A stretch of DNA of 64,000 bases. It comes from Phosphoribacter sp037045055. GTDB taxonomy: Bacteria > Actinomycetota > Actinomycetes > Actinomycetales > Dermatophilaceae. How positions within the stretch are numbered: the first letter of the stretch is position 1; each line of letters opens with the position of its first letter. Of this stretch, positions 50,593 to 58,988 are shown piece after piece. Below the pieces are notes generated by a model. That model was not told the origin of the DNA and ran no database searches. It worked only from the letters and a program-made list of their open reading frames with translations. Both the position numbers and the translations under genes were made by a program. The stretch spans positions 124,001-188,000 of the forward strand of contig JBAOHJ010000003.1 in the NCBI GenBank assembly GCA_037045055.1, read 5' to 3'.

Positions 50593-51536
50593 CAGTCCAC
50601 CAGGCTGCGGCCGGTCAGGTGCAGGAAGACGTCCTCGAGCGAGGCCCGGCGCACCAGCGCGGACAGCGGGCGGATCCCCCGGGCGTGCGCGGCCGCGAGC
50701 GCCTCGTCGCCGTCGTCGGCGTAGACCAACAGCCGGTCGGGCAGGACCTCGACCCGCTCGCCCACCCCGTGCAGGCGGTCCTGCGCGGCGCGCTCCGCGG
50801 TGCCCGGCTCGTCGTCGGCGTCGCCGGGCAGGCGCAGCTCGAGGACCTCGCGCGGGCAGTGCGCGCGGATGAGCTCGGCCGGCGAGCCCTCGGCGACGAT
50901 CCTGCCGGCGTCCATGACGACGAGCCGGTCGCACAGCTGCTCCGCCTCGTCCATGTAGTGCGTGGTGAGCACGAGGGTCACGCCCTGTCGCTTGAGCCGG
51001 AAGAGCCGGTCCCAGAGCACGTGCCGGGCCTGCGGGTCCAGCCCGGTGGTCGGCTCGTCGAGCAGCAGGATGGTCGGCTCGCTGACCAGGGACCGGGCGA
51101 TGGTCAGCCGCCGCTTCATGCCGCCGGAGAGCGGCTCGACCCGGTCGCGGGCGCGGTCGGCGAGTTGGACGAAGTCGAGCAGCTCGGCGGTCCGCTGGCG
51201 CACCACCGGCCAGGGCAGGCCGAAGTACCGGCCGTAGACCCAGACGTTCTCCTGGACGGTGAGCTCCTCGTCGAGGGTGTCCTTCTGCGGGACCACCCCG
51301 AGCCGGGCCCGGATGCTCGGGCCGTCGGTCGCCGGATCCAGCCCGAGGATGCGCAACCGACCGTCGGTCACCGGCGACACCCCGCCGATCATCCGCATCG
51401 TCGAGGACTTGCCCGCTCCGTTGGGCCCGAGGAACCCGAACGCCTCGCCGACCCCGACGGTGAAGTCCACGCCGTCGACGGCGGTGAACTGGCCGAACCG
51501 CTTGGTCAGCCCGACCGCCTCGATGAGCTCGCCCAC
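50592..51536 (-). CDS. ABC exporter ATP-binding protein (DrrA-like)
   Basis: 314 residues. Walker A GPNGAGKSS lies near 38, the signature LSGGMKRRL near 137 and Walker B ILLLDEPTTGLDP near 155. The C-terminal 90 residues are a DrrA/NodI-type regulatory extension. GTG 51536 follows TAGCCT by six bases and is leaderless. With the two permeases it makes a complete drug or polyketide-type exporter; the substrate is unknown. Confidence 0.93.
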   Translation of the reverse strand: MGELIEAVGLTKRFGQFTAVDGVDFTVGVGEAFGFLGPNGAGKSSTMRMIGGVSPVTDGRLRILGLDPATDGPSIRARLGVVPQKDTLDEELTVQENVWVYGRYFGLPWPVVRQRTAELLDFVQLADRARDRVEPLSGGMKRRLTIARSLVSEPTILLLDEPTTGLDPQARHVLWDRLFRLKRQGVTLVLTTHYMDEAEQLCDRLVVMDAGRIVAEGSPAELIRAHCPREVLELRLPGDADDEPGTAERAAQDRLHGVGERVEVLPDRLLVYADDGDEALAAAHARGIRPLSALVRRASLEDVFLHLTGRSLVD

Positions 51537-51596
51537 CCCGGCAGGCTAACCAGCGCCACCGACACCGGCGCAACCCAGTTCTCGCGCCGCGCCGGG

Positions 51597-51818
51597 TCAG
51601 CGCCGCCGCGGCCGGTCGCGACCCAGCCGACGCTCGGGCGGCACTCGGAAGTCCTCGCAGACGGCGAGCCACACCTGCCGCGGTGGCACCCCGTCGGCCA
51701 GCGCCTGCTCGACGGTGCGGCTGCCCAGGGTGGACAGGGCGTGGTCGTGGGCCAGCGACGCGGCATACCCCCGGCCGAACTCGTCGCCGAGCAGTCGCCA
51801 CAGGTCGCTGTGCCGCAT
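51597..51818 (-). CDS. DUF3046 family protein
   Basis: 73 residues beginning MRHSDLWRLLGDEFGRGYA, with ALADGVPPRQVWLAVCEDFRVP in the middle. The family is restricted to actinomycetes and usually lies just upstream of recA; here the ABC exporter separates the two. Function unknown. CAGACT seven bases before the ATG is a near match to a leaderless -10. Confidence 0.88.
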   Translation of the reverse strand: MRHSDLWRLLGDEFGRGYAASLAHDHALSTLGSRTVEQALADGVPPRQVWLAVCEDFRVPPERRLGRDRPRRR

Positions 51819-51885
51819 GCCCGGGAGTCTGCCACGCCCGAGCACGCGGCCGGTGTCGGCGGGGCGTGGCAGGGTGGGGTCCGTC

Positions 51886-54800
51886 ATGGCCGAGGTCCTC
51901 ACGCGCTTCTCCCCCGCCACCGCGGCGTGGTTCCGGGGGGCCTTCGAGACGCCCACGCCGGCCCAGCAGGGGGCCTGGGAGGCCATCTCCTCGGGGCGCC
52001 ACACCCTCGTCGTCGCGCCCACCGGCTCGGGCAAGACGCTCGCCGCATTCCTCTGGGCCCTGGACCGCCTGGCCGCCGGACCGCCGCCCCAGTCGCCGCG
52101 CCAGCGCTGCCGGGTGCTGTACGTCTCGCCGCTGAAGGCCCTGGCCGTCGACGTCGAGCGCAACCTGCGCTCGCCCCTGGTGGGCATCGGACACGCCGCC
52201 GTGCGCCTCGGTATGCCGCCGCCGGACGTGCGGGTGGCGACCAGGTCCGGCGACACGCCGGCCACCGAACGTCGGGCCTTCGCGTCGGCTCCGCCGGACA
52301 TCCTCATCACCACGCCCGAGTCGCTCTACCTGCTGCTCACCTCCGCCGCCCGCGCCAGCCTGGCCGGCGTCGAGACGGTCATCGTCGACGAGATCCACGC
52401 GGTGGCCGGCACCAAGCGCGGCGCCCACTTGGCGGTGAGTCTGGAGCGCCTCGACGCCCTGCTGGCGCGCCCGGCCCAGCGGATCGGGCTGTCGGCGACC
52501 GTGCGCCCGGTGCCCGAGGTGGCGCGCTTCCTTGCCGGCGGTCGCCCCGTCGAGGTGGTCGCCCCGCCCTCGACGAAGGCGTGGGACCTGCGCGTCGTCG
52601 TGCCGGTGCCCGACCTCGCCGAGCTGGGCCAGCCCACCGGTGACCTGACCGGGCCGGCCGCCGGCGAGGCGCCTCGCGCCTCGATCTGGCCGCACGTCGA
52701 GGAGCGCATCGTCGACCTCGTGGCCGCGCATCGCTCCACCCTGGTGTTCGCCAACTCCCGACGCCTGGCCGAGCGACTCACCGCCCGGCTCAACGAGATC
52801 TGGGCCGAGCGTCTGGACGAGGCCGAGTCGGCCCACGGGGCCGTCGCCTCGCCGTCCCCCGGGGACGCGGCCGAGGCCGCGCACGCCCCAGCGGTCCGGC
52901 ATCCGGCCGGCACCCCGGCCCAGGTCATGGCCCAGTCCGGGGCCGGCGCGGGCGCTCCCGCGGTCCTGGCCCGGGCCCATCACGGATCGGTGAGCAAGGA
53001 GCAGCGCGCGCTGGTCGAGGAGGACCTCAAGGCGGGGCGGCTGCCGGCCGTGGTCGCCACGAGCAGCCTGGAGCTGGGCATCGACATGGGCGCGATCGAC
53101 CTGGTCGTGCAGGTCGAGTCGCCGCCGAGCGTGGGCAGCGGGCTGCAACGGGTGGGGCGGGCGGGTCACCAGGTCGGGGCGGTGTCCACCGGGGTGGTGT
53201 TCCCGAAGTTCCGCGGCGACCTGGTCCAGACCGCGGTGGTCGTCGAGCGCATGCGAGCCGGGGCCATCGAGGCGTTGCGGGTGCCGGCCAACCCGCTGGA
53301 CGTGCTGGCGCAGCAGGTGGTCGCGATGTGCGCCCTGGACGACTGGGCCGTGGCGGACGTGCTCGCGCTGGCGCGCCGGACGGCGCCGTTCGCGGGGCTC
53401 ACCCGGCCGGTGCTGGACGCCGTGCTCGACATGCTCGCCGGGCGCTACCCCTCCGACGAGTTCGCCGAGCTGCGCCCCCGGCTGGTGTGGGACCGGGTGA
53501 CCGACACGCTCAGCGGACGGCGGGGGGCCCAGCGCCTCGCCGTCACCTCGGGGGGCACCATCCCCGACCGTGGCCTGTATGCCGTGTTCCTCGCCTCGGG
53601 CGACGGGCCCGGCCGGCGGGTCGGCGAGCTCGACGAGGAGATGGTCTACGAGTCCCGGGTCGGCGACACCTTCACCCTGGGGACCTCCACTTGGCGGATC
53701 GAGGACATCACCCACGACCGGGTGCTCGTCACGCCGGCGCCGGGGCTGCCCGGGCGGTTGCCGTTCTGGAAGGGCGACACCATGGGCCGGCCGGCCGAGC
53801 TGGGGGCCGCGGTCGGGGCGTTCGTCCGGGAGGTCGGCGCCCGGGGCAGCGCCGCCGCGCGCGAGCGGGTGTTGGCCGCCGGGCTGGACGAGTGGGCCGC
53901 CGACAACCTGCTGACCTACCTGGCCGAGCAGCGGGCCGCGGTGGGCCGGCTGCCCAGCGACCGGGTGGTCGTCGTCGAGCGGTTCCGCGACGAGCTGGGC
54001 GACTGGCGGGTCGTCGTGCACTCCCCCTACGGCGCCGCGGTGCACGCCCCGTGGGCCCTGGCCGTCGCCGCCCGGATGCGCGAGCGGTTCGGGGTCGACG
54101 TCCAGGCCATGCACGCCGACGACGGCATCGTCCTGCGCCTGCCCGACCTGGAGTGGGAGGCCGGCGCGGTCGAGGAGCTGGTCGAGCTCGTCATGCTCGA
54201 CCCCGACGAGGTCGCCGACGTCGTCACCGCCGAGATCGGCGGGTCCGCCCTGTTCGCGGCGCGGTTCCGCGAGTGCGCGGCCCGGGCGCTGCTGCTGCCC
54301 CGACGGCGCCCGGACCGCCGCCAGGCCTTGTGGCAGCAACGTCAGCGCGCCTCGGCCCTGCTGCAGGTCGCCAGCCGATACCCGTCCTTCCCCATCGTGC
54401 TGGAGGCCGTCCGCGAGTGCGTCCAAGACGTCTTCGACGTCCCCGGCCTGGTCGACCTGTTGCGTCGGATCCGCTCTGGCGAGGTGACGACGGTGTCCGT
54501 CGAGACCTCGACCCCCTCGCCGTTCGCCCGCTCGCTGCTGTTCGGCTACGTCGCCCAGTACCTCTACGAGGGCGACTCCCCGCTGGCCGAGCGGCGCGCC
54601 GCCGCTCTGGCCCTGGACGCGGCCCTACTCGCCGAGCTGCTCGGCCAGGGTGCCGGCCTGTCGCTGCGCGACCTGCTCGACCCGGCCGCCGTGGCCGATC
54701 TCGAGGCCGAGCTGGGCCACCTCACCCCGGCCCGGCAGGCCCGCGACGCCGAGGACGTCGCCGACCTGGTCCGGGTGCTCGGTCCGCTGACCCTGGCGCA

Positions 54801-56625
54801 GGTGCAGGACCGCTGCCGCACCGACCAGACCCGCCTCGCCGCGGACTGGTTGCTCGACCTTGAGGCGGCCCGCCGGCTGATCCGGGTGCGGGTCGGTGGC
54901 GTCGAGCACTGGGCGGCCGTCGAGGATGCCGGCCGGCTGCGGGACGCGCTGGGCGTCACGCTGCCGGTCGGCATCCCCGAGCAGTTCCTGGCCCCGGAGG
55001 GCGACCCGCTGGCCGATCTGGTCGCCCGGTACGCCCGCTGTCACGGCCCCTTCCGGGTGGCCGCCGTGGCGCGGTGGCTGAGCGTCGGCCCGGCCGTCGC
55101 CCAGGATGCCCTGCGCCGGCTGGTCGCGGCCGGGCGGGTCGTCGAGGGCGAGCTGCTGCCCGATCCGCCCGGCGAGCTGCCCTCCGCCGGGCGCGACTAC
55201 TGCGACGCCGCCGTGCTGCGCATGCTGCGCCGTCGCTCGCTCGCGGCGCTGCGCGCCGAGGTAGAGCCGGTGACCCCTGGCGACCTCGCCGTCTTCCTGC
55301 CCGCCTGGCAGGGCATCGGCGCCGGCGCCCGCGGGCCCGACGGGGTGCTGCGGGCGGTCGAGCAGCTGGCCGGCGCGGTGCTGCCGGCCAGCGCCCTGGA
55401 GTCGCTGATCCTGCCCACCCGCGTCGTCGACTACGCCCCGGCCATGCTCGACGAGCTCATGTCCACCGGTGAGGTGCTCTGGGCCGGGCACGGCGCGCTG
55501 CCCGGCGACGACGGCTGGGTGTCGCTGCACGTCGCCGAGCTGGCCGGCCTGACCCTTCCCCCCGCCGACCTGCAGGCGCTCACCCCGGAGCACGAGGCGG
55601 TCCGCCAAGCGCTGGGCACCGGTGGCGGCTACTTCTTCCGCACCCTCGCCCAGAGCCTCTCGTCGCCCGGCCCGCCGCCCGAGGACGAGCGACTGGCCGA
55701 CCTGCTGTGGGAGCTGCTCTGGGCCGGTCACGTCACCAACGACACCCTGGCCCCGCTGCGCGCCCACCTCGGCGGGGGGCGCATCGCCCACCGCACCCGC
55801 CCGAACGGCCCGCGACGCACCCGGTATGCCGCGCGGCGGGCGGCTCTCGGTGGCAGCCCCGGTGGGCCCGTCCTCGGCGGCCTCGGTGCGCGCTCGGGCG
55901 GCGCCCCGTCCACCCGCGCCGGGCGGGCCGACCTCGTCGGTCGGTGGTCGTTGCTCCCCCGGGCCGAGCCGGACGCGACGCTCGCGGCATACGGGCGTGC
56001 CGAGCTGCTGCTGGACCGCTACGGCGTGCTCACCCGCGGCGCGGTCGCGGCCGAGGACGTGCCGGGCGGGTTCGCCGGGGTCTACCGGGTGCTGGCCGCG
56101 GCGGAGCAGGCCGGTCGGGTGCGCCGGGGCTACTTCGTCGAGGGCCTCGGGGCCGCCCAGTTCGCCACGACCGGCGCCGTCGACCGGTTGCGCTCCGCCG
56201 CCCGATCCACCCCCGCATCCGGGGACGCGCCGGCCCCGCGGTGCCTGGTCCTCGCGGCGTGCGACCCGGCGAACCCCTACGGCGCGGCCCTGCCCTGGCC
56301 GGCCCGGCCGACGACCGACGCGCAGGGCGGCCGCGGTCACCTGCCCGCGCGCAAGGCCGGCGCCCTGGTGGCCCTCGTCGGCGGCGAGCTGGTCCTCTAC
56401 GTCGAGCGCGGCGGGCGATCCCTGCTCACCTGGAGCGAGCAGCCCGAGCTGCTGCAGCCGGCGGCCGACGCCCTGGCGCTGGCGGTCCGCGAGGGCGCGT
56501 TGGGGCGCCTCACCGTCGAGCGCACCGACGGCGAGCGGGTCCTCGGCTCGGACCACCCGCTGGCGCAGGCGCTCGAGCACGCCGGGTTCCGCGCCACGCC
56601 CAAGGGCCTGAGGCTGCGGCGCTGA
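51886..56625 (+). CDS. Lhr-type ATP-dependent helicase
   Basis: Very long superfamily 2 helicase, 1579 residues, of the Lhr (large helicase-related) family active in DNA repair. Walker A APTGSGKT lies near 45, DEIH in VIVDEIHAV near 167, and the second motor half has SSLELGIDMG and QRVGRAGHQ. Winged-helix and Lhr-core domains follow to about 850; the C-terminal part is the bacterial extension. It sits divergent from DUF3046 and is followed after one base by nei2, a repair partner. Confidence 0.93.
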   Translation: MAEVLTRFSPATAAWFRGAFETPTPAQQGAWEAISSGRHTLVVAPTGSGKTLAAFLWALDRLAAGPPPQSPRQRCRVLYVSPLKALAVDVERNLRSPLVGIGHAAVRLGMPPPDVRVATRSGDTPATERRAFASAPPDILITTPESLYLLLTSAARASLAGVETVIVDEIHAVAGTKRGAHLAVSLERLDALLARPAQRIGLSATVRPVPEVARFLAGGRPVEVVAPPSTKAWDLRVVVPVPDLAELGQPTGDLTGPAAGEAPRASIWPHVEERIVDLVAAHRSTLVFANSRRLAERLTARLNEIWAERLDEAESAHGAVASPSPGDAAEAAHAPAVRHPAGTPAQVMAQSGAGAGAPAVLARAHHGSVSKEQRALVEEDLKAGRLPAVVATSSLELGIDMGAIDLVVQVESPPSVGSGLQRVGRAGHQVGAVSTGVVFPKFRGDLVQTAVVVERMRAGAIEALRVPANPLDVLAQQVVAMCALDDWAVADVLALARRTAPFAGLTRPVLDAVLDMLAGRYPSDEFAELRPRLVWDRVTDTLSGRRGAQRLAVTSGGTIPDRGLYAVFLASGDGPGRRVGELDEEMVYESRVGDTFTLGTSTWRIEDITHDRVLVTPAPGLPGRLPFWKGDTMGRPAELGAAVGAFVREVGARGSAAARERVLAAGLDEWAADNLLTYLAEQRAAVGRLPSDRVVVVERFRDELGDWRVVVHSPYGAAVHAPWALAVAARMRERFGVDVQAMHADDGIVLRLPDLEWEAGAVEELVELVMLDPDEVADVVTAEIGGSALFAARFRECAARALLLPRRRPDRRQALWQQRQRASALLQVASRYPSFPIVLEAVRECVQDVFDVPGLVDLLRRIRSGEVTTVSVETSTPSPFARSLLFGYVAQYLYEGDSPLAERRAAALALDAALLAELLGQGAGLSLRDLLDPAAVADLEAELGHLTPARQARDAEDVADLVRVLGPLTLAQVQDRCRTDQTRLAADWLLDLEAARRLIRVRVGGVEHWAAVEDAGRLRDALGVTLPVGIPEQFLAPEGDPLADLVARYARCHGPFRVAAVARWLSVGPAVAQDALRRLVAAGRVVEGELLPDPPGELPSAGRDYCDAAVLRMLRRRSLAALRAEVEPVTPGDLAVFLPAWQGIGAGARGPDGVLRAVEQLAGAVLPASALESLILPTRVVDYAPAMLDELMSTGEVLWAGHGALPGDDGWVSLHVAELAGLTLPPADLQALTPEHEAVRQALGTGGGYFFRTLAQSLSSPGPPPEDERLADLLWELLWAGHVTNDTLAPLRAHLGGGRIAHRTRPNGPRRTRYAARRAALGGSPGGPVLGGLGARSGGAPSTRAGRADLVGRWSLLPRAEPDATLAAYGRAELLLDRYGVLTRGAVAAEDVPGGFAGVYRVLAAAEQAGRVRRGYFVEGLGAAQFATTGAVDRLRSAARSTPASGDAPAPRCLVLAACDPANPYGAALPWPARPTTDAQGGRGHLPARKAGALVALVGGELVLYVERGGRSLLTWSEQPELLQPAADALALAVREGALGRLTVERTDGERVLGSDHPLAQALEHAGFRATPKGLRLRR

Positions 56626-56626
56626 G

Positions 56627-57544
56627 ATGCCCGAGGGTGACACCGTCTGGCGCACCGCGGCGCGGCTGCACGAGGCCCTGGCCGGACAGGTGCTCACCGT
56701 GGCCGACCTGCGTTGGCCCGGCGTGGCCACCGTCGAGCTGACCGGGGCCCGCACCCTCCAGGTGCGCGCCCGGGGCAAGCATCTGCTGCACCGGCTCAGT
56801 TCGGGGCTCACCGTCCACTCCCACCTACGGATGGAGGGCCAGTGGCGGATCGCCGCCACCGCCGCGGTGTCGCCGGGTCGGTTGGCCGACCCCGACCTGC
56901 GGGCGGTGCTGGGCACGGACCGGTGGACCGCGCTGGGGCTGCGTCTGGGGATGCTCGACGTCGTGGCCACCGACGCCGAGGGCACCCTCGTCGGGCACCT
57001 CGGGCCCGATCTGCTCGGCCCGGACTGGGACCCCACCCAGGCCGCAGCGCGGGTCGCGCGCAGCGGCACCGACCTGGGCAGCGCGTTGCTGGACCAGCGC
57101 AACCTCGCCGGGCTCGGGACGATGTACACCGCCGAGGTCCTCTTCCTCACCGGCCGGCACCCCTGGGCGCCGGCCGGGGACGTGCCGCCCGACGAGCTCG
57201 TCGGCCTGCTGGAGCGGGCGCACCGTCTGCTGGACGTCGGGCGTCGCCACGCCGTGCAGTCCACGACCGGCGACCGGCGCCGCGGCCACACCACCTACGT
57301 CCACGCCAAGGCGGGGATGCCGTGCCGACGATGCGGTGGGACGGTCCGGGCCTGCCCGATCGGGCCGCCGCTGCGTGAGCGAGTGATGTTCTACTGCCCG
57401 TCCTGCCAGGGCGGTCTGGCCCCCGGTGACGACGGACGGGCCCAGCGACCGACGGCGACTACGCCGCGGAGGCCGACACCCCCGACGGGGGCGCGGCCGG
57501 GACCGCGCGCGCCACGGTGGCGCCCAGCGGCACCGGGCCGGTGA
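56627..57544 (+). CDS. endonuclease VIII-like DNA glycosylase (Nei2)
   Basis: 305 residues of the Fpg/Nei family. The catalytic PEGDT follows the start Met, RARGKHLLH and HSHLRMEGQW bind DNA, and the zinc finger CRRCGG...FYCPSCQ lies near 230-262. It removes oxidized bases with AP-lyase activity. The last 29 codons overlap the convergent clgR gene by 86 bases and are Pro/Arg-rich, so the tail is probably a recent extension. It follows lhr directly, as in mycobacteria. Confidence 0.92.
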   Translation: MPEGDTVWRTAARLHEALAGQVLTVADLRWPGVATVELTGARTLQVRARGKHLLHRLSSGLTVHSHLRMEGQWRIAATAAVSPGRLADPDLRAVLGTDRWTALGLRLGMLDVVATDAEGTLVGHLGPDLLGPDWDPTQAAARVARSGTDLGSALLDQRNLAGLGTMYTAEVLFLTGRHPWAPAGDVPPDELVGLLERAHRLLDVGRRHAVQSTTGDRRRGHTTYVHAKAGMPCRRCGGTVRACPIGPPLRERVMFYCPSCQGGLAPGDDGRAQRPTATTPRRPTPPTGARPGPRAPRWRPAAPGR

Positions 57545-57788
57545 GTGCCTCGGTCTCGGCGACCTTGCCCGAGACCACGGCGAGCAGGCGCGACAGCGGC
57601 ACCTCCAAGGCGCTGCAGATCGCGGCGAGCAACTCCGAGGAGGCCTCCTTCTCGCCGCGCTCGATCTCCGAGAGGTAGCCCAGCGACACGGCAGCCCGCG
57701 CCGAGACGTCACGCAGCGTGCGCCCCTGCGCCCGCCGGTGCTCGCGCAGGACGTCGCCGAGCTCACGCCGCAACAACACCGTGCCCAT
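57459..57788 (-). CDS. clgR: XRE-family regulator ClgR
   Basis: 109 residues. The helix-turn-helix VLREHRRAQGRTLRDVSARA and SLGYLSEIERGEKEASSELL is that of ClgR, activator of clp protease and stress genes in actinomycetes. AGGAGG precedes the ATG by four bases. The C-terminus ends in AA, which in ClgR acts as a degradation signal; here it reads SASAA. The order pgsA-cinA-clgR is conserved. Confidence 0.88.
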   Translation of the reverse strand: MGTVLLRRELGDVLREHRRAQGRTLRDVSARAAVSLGYLSEIERGEKEASSELLAAICSALEVPLSRLLAVVSGKVAETEALTGPVPLGATVARAVPAAPPSGVSASAA

Positions 57789-57885
57789 GTCGCCTCCTCT
57801 CCGCGTGGTCGCACCACCATAACGCGCCACCCCCGCAACGCGCGCGCGGTGCCGGGTATGCCGCCGAAGCCCCGACCTGCGGCAG

Positions 57886-58347
57886 TCAACCGATGGCGTC
57901 GGCGAGCACCTCGAGCGCAGCGCGCACCGACCCCGCCCGGATCTGGTCGCGGGTCCCGCCCAGGTCGAGCCTGCGGACCTGCTCGATGCGCGGACCGGTC
58001 GCGGCGACGTAGACCGCGCCCACCGGCATGCCGTCGTCGGGATCCGGGCCGGCGACGCCCGTCGTCGCGACCCCCCACTGGGCGTCGAGCACCCGGCATA
58101 CCCCGTGCGCCATGGCCACCGCCACGTCGGGGTCGACCGCCCCGCGGCGGTCCAGCAGGTCCGGGTCGACGCCGAGCACGCTGGCCTTGAGATCTCTGGC
58201 GTAGGCCACGACGGCCCCACGCACCACCCGGGAGGCGCCGGGCACGTCGACCAGCGCCGCGACGAGCAGACCCCCGGTGAGCGACTCGGCACAGGCCAGC
58301 GTCTGGCCGCGGGCCGCCAGGGTGTGCAGGATGGTCGCCGCGGTCAC
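57886..58347 (-). CDS. CinA-type nicotinamide-nucleotide amidohydrolase PncC
   Basis: 153 residues equal to the C-terminal CinA domain. ACAESLTGGLLVAALVDVPG near 18 and GVAGPDPDDGMPVGAVYVA near 97 are signatures. It deamidates NMN in the NAD salvage cycle. GTG 58347 overlaps the pgsA stop by GTGA. Confidence 0.92.
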   Translation of the reverse strand: MTAATILHTLAARGQTLACAESLTGGLLVAALVDVPGASRVVRGAVVAYARDLKASVLGVDPDLLDRRGAVDPDVAVAMAHGVCRVLDAQWGVATTGVAGPDPDDGMPVGAVYVAATGPRIEQVRRLDLGGTRDQIRAGSVRAALEVLADAIG

Positions 58348-58988
58348 CGGCCACGCGCCTGGCGACGAGCCCGCTTGGCGGCGGCGCGCGGGCTCGTCGT
58401 GCGCAGCCGCCGGGCCTTGCGCAGGTAGCCCACGCCGGTGAGCACCGTGACCGCCACGGCGGCGCCCAGCACGGCGGCGGCCAGGGCCCGCCACAGCGCC
58501 TCGCCGGGCAGGGCGGACAGCGGCAGCAGGTACAGCGACAGGGCCAGCGCCTGCAGGGCGACCTTGAGTTTCCCGCCGTGACCGGCGGGCATGACACCGT
58601 GGCGGATGACGACGAACCGGATCAGGGTGATGCCGACCTCGCGCACGAGCACGACGACGGTGATCCACCACGGCACCTCGCGCAGCAGCGACAGTCCGAC
58701 GAACGCCATGCCCAGCAAGGCCTTGTCGGCGATCGGGTCGGCGATCTGGCCGAAGCTGGTGACCTGACCCCGCCGACGGGCCAGGTCACCGTCGATCCGG
58801 TCGGTGGCCAACGCCAGCACGAAGACTCCCAAAGCGCCGAACCGGTAGGCCGGCGCGGCGCCCCCGTCGTACATCAGCAGCCACCCGAACAGCGGCACGA
58901 GCAGCAGCCGCCCGACGGTGAGCAGGTTGGGCAGATTCCACGGGCTGGGCGCGGTGGCGACCGACGCACCCGCTCGTGGCCGGGTCAT
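58344..58988 (-). CDS. pgsA: CDP-diacylglycerol-glycerol-3-phosphate phosphatidyltransferase
   Basis: Membrane enzyme of phosphatidylglycerol or related phospholipid synthesis, 214 residues with about six helices. The CAPT motif D-x2-DG-x2-AR-x8-G-x3-D-x3-D is complete in DRIDGDLARRRG and FGQIADPIADKA. ATG 58988 overlaps the rimO stop by ATGA; an upstream ATG lies inside rimO. Confidence 0.93.
   Translation of the reverse strand: MTRPRAGASVATAPSPWNLPNLLTVGRLLLVPLFGWLLMYDGGAAPAYRFGALGVFVLALATDRIDGDLARRRGQVTSFGQIADPIADKALLGMAFVGLSLLREVPWWITVVVLVREVGITLIRFVVIRHGVMPAGHGGKLKVALQALALSLYLLPLSALPGEALWRALAAAVLGAAVAVTVLTGVGYLRKARRLRTTSPRAAAKRARRQARGR

Noticed and set aside
49729..54426. A 1565-codon minus-strand open frame opposite lhr
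   Set aside because: It is the mirror of the lhr coding frame in G+C-rich DNA. Only its last 287 codons (the ABC permease) carry a protein family.
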